8,338 bases of DNA from Desulfobulbaceae bacterium UBA2775. Lineage in GTDB: Bacteria > Desulfobacterota > Desulfobulbia > Desulfobulbales > Desulfocapsaceae. The position numbers and the translations under genes are program-made. Position 1 is the stretch's first letter, and every line of letters begins with the position of its first letter. The notes beneath the pieces are model-generated. The model did no database searches, was not told where the DNA came from, and saw nothing but the letters and a program-made list of their open reading frames with translations. Shown here in pieces: positions 6,192 to 8,338 of this stretch. The stretch covers positions 1-8,338 of the forward strand of contig DEIL01000234.1 in NCBI GenBank assembly GCA_002352445.1, read 5' to 3'.

Positions 6192-7676
6192 ATGATGAGC
6201 ACTCAAACAAATAATTTTTGGTTTAATCTTTTCCTGAACAACTACCTTTCCAGCATAATAAGAAAAAATCTATTTTTAAAGATTCTCTTTTTTACCTGCA
6301 GTATCAATTTTTTATCTGTGGGAATCGCGCTGCTGGTAGCATTTACTTCCAGCACCGGACCTGCTGCAAGGATAAAGGTCCGGGAGGAAAATCGTCAACA
6401 GAATCTTGCTCAAATCCTTTATCTTTATTCAACCCCCTTGATTGAAAAGTGGATTTCAAATGGAAAATCCGCCTCAATATCCTATGCCGATAAACTGGAA
6501 AATATCCTTGATTTCGAACCGTATCTGTTTGATTCAGAGGGCCATGCATTGATCAATAGAAAAATATCCCCGGAATTTGAGGTAATGCTGAAACGATTTA
6601 GAAAAGAAGATAATCCGGTCGTAAAAGTAACAACCGCCAATGGCATCGTTGTGATGTGCCGAATAGTTGGGCCGGATGGAAAAACTTACACAGCAGCAGG
6701 GCGCCAGGGACGAACGAAAAAATTTTCCATTTTCCCGCCTGACTTTACTATGAGAATCACCATCTCTATTATTATGCTCACCCTTCTCAGCTTTCTGCTT
6801 GCACGCCACATTACAGACCCCATTACAAAACTTCGCAAAGCCACCCAGAAATTTGCCACAGGGAACTTGGGGGCAAGGGTTAGTGAAACCCTTGGGAAAC
6901 GACAAGATGAAATTGCCCAATTAGGTTTGGATTTTGACCAAATGACATCTCAGATTCAGAATCTGATCAAAGACCGTCAGCAGCTTTTCACAGACATCTC
7001 CCATGAGCTCCGTTCCCCCCTTGCAAGACTGTTCGTTGCACTTGAAATATCAAAAAACAAGGCATCGGAAGACGTCATGCCGAACCTGCAACGTATTGCC
7101 CTTGAAGCAGAAAGACTCAATACTCTCATCGGGGAAATTCTACTGTTGAACAAGCTCGAAACAGGACCGAATTTAAGGAGTTGCAAATTAGTTAATTTGT
7201 CCGAGTTGATCCATCGCATAGGAGAAGATGCAAACTTCGAAGCACAAAGTAGAAATGTTTCAGTGGTCATTTCTCCTTTTCCTGTTATTCATGTCGCCGG
7301 TTATCCGGAGATGATCCATCGGGCCATTGAAAATGTCGTTCGAAATGCAATTCGATATACGAATGAAGGTACAACCGTGAACATCAGTATTGAAGCCGGA
7401 AAATCAGAAAAAGATCCTGTCATCCTGACCATTGAAGACAACGGCCCAGGCGTTCCTTCGATAAATCTGCCCCATCTTTTCAAACCATTTTACAGGGTAG
7501 AAGGAGACAGGGGAAGAAAAACAGGTGGAACTGGTGTGGGCCTTACCATTGCTTACAGAGCCATTAAACTTCATGATGGAGAAATCAGGGCAGAAAACTC
7601 AAAGGATGGCGGCCTGAAAATCATCATCACTATTCCCAAAATAACCGGAAAAGAGATTTATAAAACCGCCGTATAG
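6192..7676 (+). CDS. CpxA-like sensor histidine kinase
   Basis: This is an inner-membrane sensor kinase of 494 aa, partner of the regulator just upstream. TM1 lies at about 29-51, a periplasmic sensor region of about 135 residues (52-186) follows, then TM2 (about 187-205). A HAMP linker begins RHITDPITKLRKAT (205-218). The HisKA domain carries phospho-acceptor H271 in FTDISHELRSPLARL, a CpxA-like H-box. The ATPase domain has N-box ENVVRNAIRYT (N385), G1 IEDNGPG (415-420), F-box LFKPFYRV and G2 TGGTGVGL (444-451). All catalytic motifs are present, so it should be active. GGAG lies about 10 nt before the first of two consecutive ATG codons. The sensor region has no recognised fold; an envelope or drug-related signal is inferred only from the neighbouring pump. 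Confidence 0.94.
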   Translation: MMSTQTNNFWFNLFLNNYLSSIIRKNLFLKILFFTCSINFLSVGIALLVAFTSSTGPAARIKVREENRQQNLAQILYLYSTPLIEKWISNGKSASISYADKLENILDFEPYLFDSEGHALINRKISPEFEVMLKRFRKEDNPVVKVTTANGIVVMCRIVGPDGKTYTAAGRQGRTKKFSIFPPDFTMRITISIIMLTLLSFLLARHITDPITKLRKATQKFATGNLGARVSETLGKRQDEIAQLGLDFDQMTSQIQNLIKDRQQLFTDISHELRSPLARLFVALEISKNKASEDVMPNLQRIALEAERLNTLIGEILLLNKLETGPNLRSCKLVNLSELIHRIGEDANFEAQSRNVSVVISPFPVIHVAGYPEMIHRAIENVVRNAIRYTNEGTTVNISIEAGKSEKDPVILTIEDNGPGVPSINLPHLFKPFYRVEGDRGRKTGGTGVGLTIAYRAIKLHDGEIRAENSKDGGLKIIITIPKITGKEIYKTAV

Positions 7677-7760
7677 CACTCAGAGAGTCATTTTAATTGC
7701 TTTACATAATAATTGATAAGATATTGCTTCTTTGAGGTTAAATTACAGAATATTGGGTGA

Positions 7761-7988
7761 AATCCTTATAGTAACTTTTCGTACCGTTGGACTTCAAAGG
7801 CCTTAAAGACCATTCATCAGAAAGGATACAAACATCTTTACATTGATGGCGGTGTGACAATTCAAAGTTTTCTAAAGAAAAATTTGATCGATGAGATGAT
7901 TATTACTGTCCTCCCGATATTATTCGGAGGCGGTATACCTCTGTTTGGAGATTTGCCTAAAAATCACCATTTCTGCTATGATGATTGA
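7761..7988 (+). pseudogene. RibD-C/DHFR-family fragment, 5' truncated
   Basis: A reading frame of about 75 codons after an in-frame TGA (7758-7760) encodes KGYKHLYIDGGVTIQSFL (7821-7874) and then LIDEMIITVLPILFGGGIPLFG. This is the C-terminal half of small RibD C-terminal/dihydrofolate-reductase-like proteins (YwjB/YyaP type). No start codon or N-terminal half is present. The frame stops at TGA 7986-7988, before the last strand of the fold. An ORF in another frame just beyond (TYEELKNQY, 7988-8014) resembles the missing end, suggesting a frameshift. It is almost certainly non-functional. It begins about 90 bp after the kinase gene and ends about 110 bp before the group II intron boundary. Confidence 0.75.
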
Positions 7989-8100
7989 CTTATGAGGAGC
8001 TGAAAAATCAATATTAATATGACAAACTTTCACTTTTTGTAAAACAGCTTGTAAGGAACTTATTACAAAGGAAAATGGTATATCAAAAACGCCACATATA

Positions 8101-8164
8101 GGGATAGGGAGGAGCCTCACAGCTCCCCCCTCCCACACCACGCAGCATACGGGTCCGTACTGCG
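8101..8164 (-). ncRNA. Group II intron domains V and VI
   Basis: On the minus strand CGCAG (8164-8160) pairs with CTGCG (8145-8141), and TACGG with CCGTA inside it, leaving a small loop and internal bulge. This is followed by the linker TGGTGTGGGAGG, which I recognise from the 3' ends of bacterial group II introns. The next hairpin (8134-8101) closes with GGAGC/GCTCC and has a two-base TA bulge near its base, placing the likely branch A at 8105. The domain V loop is not the usual GAAA, so exact domain limits are tentative. Confidence 0.55.
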
Positions 8165-8188
8165 CGATTCGGCTGATCCCAGGCAGGT

Positions 8189-8338
8189 TCAGGTCCAGGG
8201 GAACAAGAGACATAGTGATGAAAAGTAGGCATCGGGCAAGGCGATATTTACCCATTTAACTTTGCTCATGCGCCAGGGGCCTTTGAGGGCACACCCGGTT
8301 GTCACGGCAAAGCCACGGGAAACGCCCCGTTTCAAGAG
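8189..8338 (-). CDS. Group II intron reverse transcriptase/maturase, C-terminus
   Basis: Only the last 49 residues fall in the window. The stretch LKRGVSRGFAVTTG, then KGPWRMSKVKWVNIALPDAYFSSL, matches the end of the maturase/DNA-binding region of group II intron proteins, where a (K/R)G-W(R) motif is followed by (L/T)xNxY(F/L)xxLGL. The final residues (CLLFPWT then TGA) fit less well. A neighbouring frame reads SLVPLDLNL, closer to the family, so a one-base shift near 8205-8215 is possible. The protein normally splices the intron and helps it insert into DNA. Whether this copy is intact upstream cannot be seen. Confidence 0.7.
   Translation of the reverse strand, partial: LLKRGVSRGFAVTTGCALKGPWRMSKVKWVNIALPDAYFSSLCLLFPWT

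Larger units (their letters stand above)
8098..8338 (-). mobile_element. Group II intron, 3' part (continues beyond window)
   Basis: The minus strand entering from the right edge carries the end of an intron-encoded reverse transcriptase, a domain V-like hairpin and a domain VI-like hairpin, in the order expected of a group II intron 3' end. The domain VI helix has an unpaired A at 8105, seven bases before a terminal AT (8099-8098), matching the usual branch-point distance and the AY intron end. The 5' part, including the splice junction and target motif, is outside the window. The intron sits to the right of the RibD-C fragment, on the opposite strand. Confidence 0.7.

Noticed and set aside
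6534..6920. 128-codon minus-strand ORF
   Set aside because: Antisense shadow of the sensor kinase gene; Cys- and Gly-rich chance composition, no start signal.
7677..7760. Possible terminator after the kinase gene
   Set aside because: No GC-rich stem followed by a T-run could be found; the stretch is simply AT-rich.
7920..8255. 111-codon minus-strand ORF
   Set aside because: It reads across the intron domains V/VI, the intron boundary and the antisense of the RibD-C fragment. Only a few residues near its start (SLVPLDLNL) may belong to the reverse transcriptase in a shifted frame.
1..8338. CRISPR arrays, tRNA or rRNA genes
   Set aside because: No regularly spaced direct repeats and no cloverleaf or rRNA-like segments were seen on either strand.

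Overview
The window looks like a chromosomal segment of a Gram-negative bacterium. It carries an outer-membrane TolC-type channel, a periplasmic adaptor and an envelope-type two-component system. Protein style and moderate base composition suggest a deltaproteobacterium (Desulfobacterota); this is an impression, since no rRNA or other marker gene is present.

Layout. Positions 1-587 hold no clear conserved gene. They contain an integron attC-like recombination site (15-87), a possible 57-residue ORF just after it, a GC-rich hairpin, an orphan MerR-type operator-like dyad (426-449) and a 70-bp nested inverted repeat (513-582). Positions 588-5202 (minus strand) form a four-gene operon in the order TolC-like channel, HlyD/MacA-like adaptor, MacB-type ATPase, MacB-type FtsX-fold permease. 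Positions 5203-5466 are a divergent control region with an array of GTAAA/GTTAA half-sites resembling CpxR boxes. Positions 5467-7676 (plus strand) encode an OmpR/CpxR-type response regulator and a CpxA-like sensor histidine kinase. Positions 7677-8338 are gene debris: a broken RibD-C/dihydrofolate-reductase-family fragment (plus strand), then the 3' end of a group II intron with the C-terminus of its reverse transcriptase (minus strand), running off the right edge.

How it works together. The four efflux genes should build a tripartite MacAB-TolC-type pump, with ATPase and permease as separate proteins rather than the fused MacB of E. coli. The divergent regulator pair and the phased half-sites between the two transcription units suggest that the response regulator activates both its own operon and the pump in response to an envelope signal. 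The substrate cannot be told from sequence. The most notable signals are the symmetric operator array and the mobile-element remnants on both sides of the efflux/regulator block.
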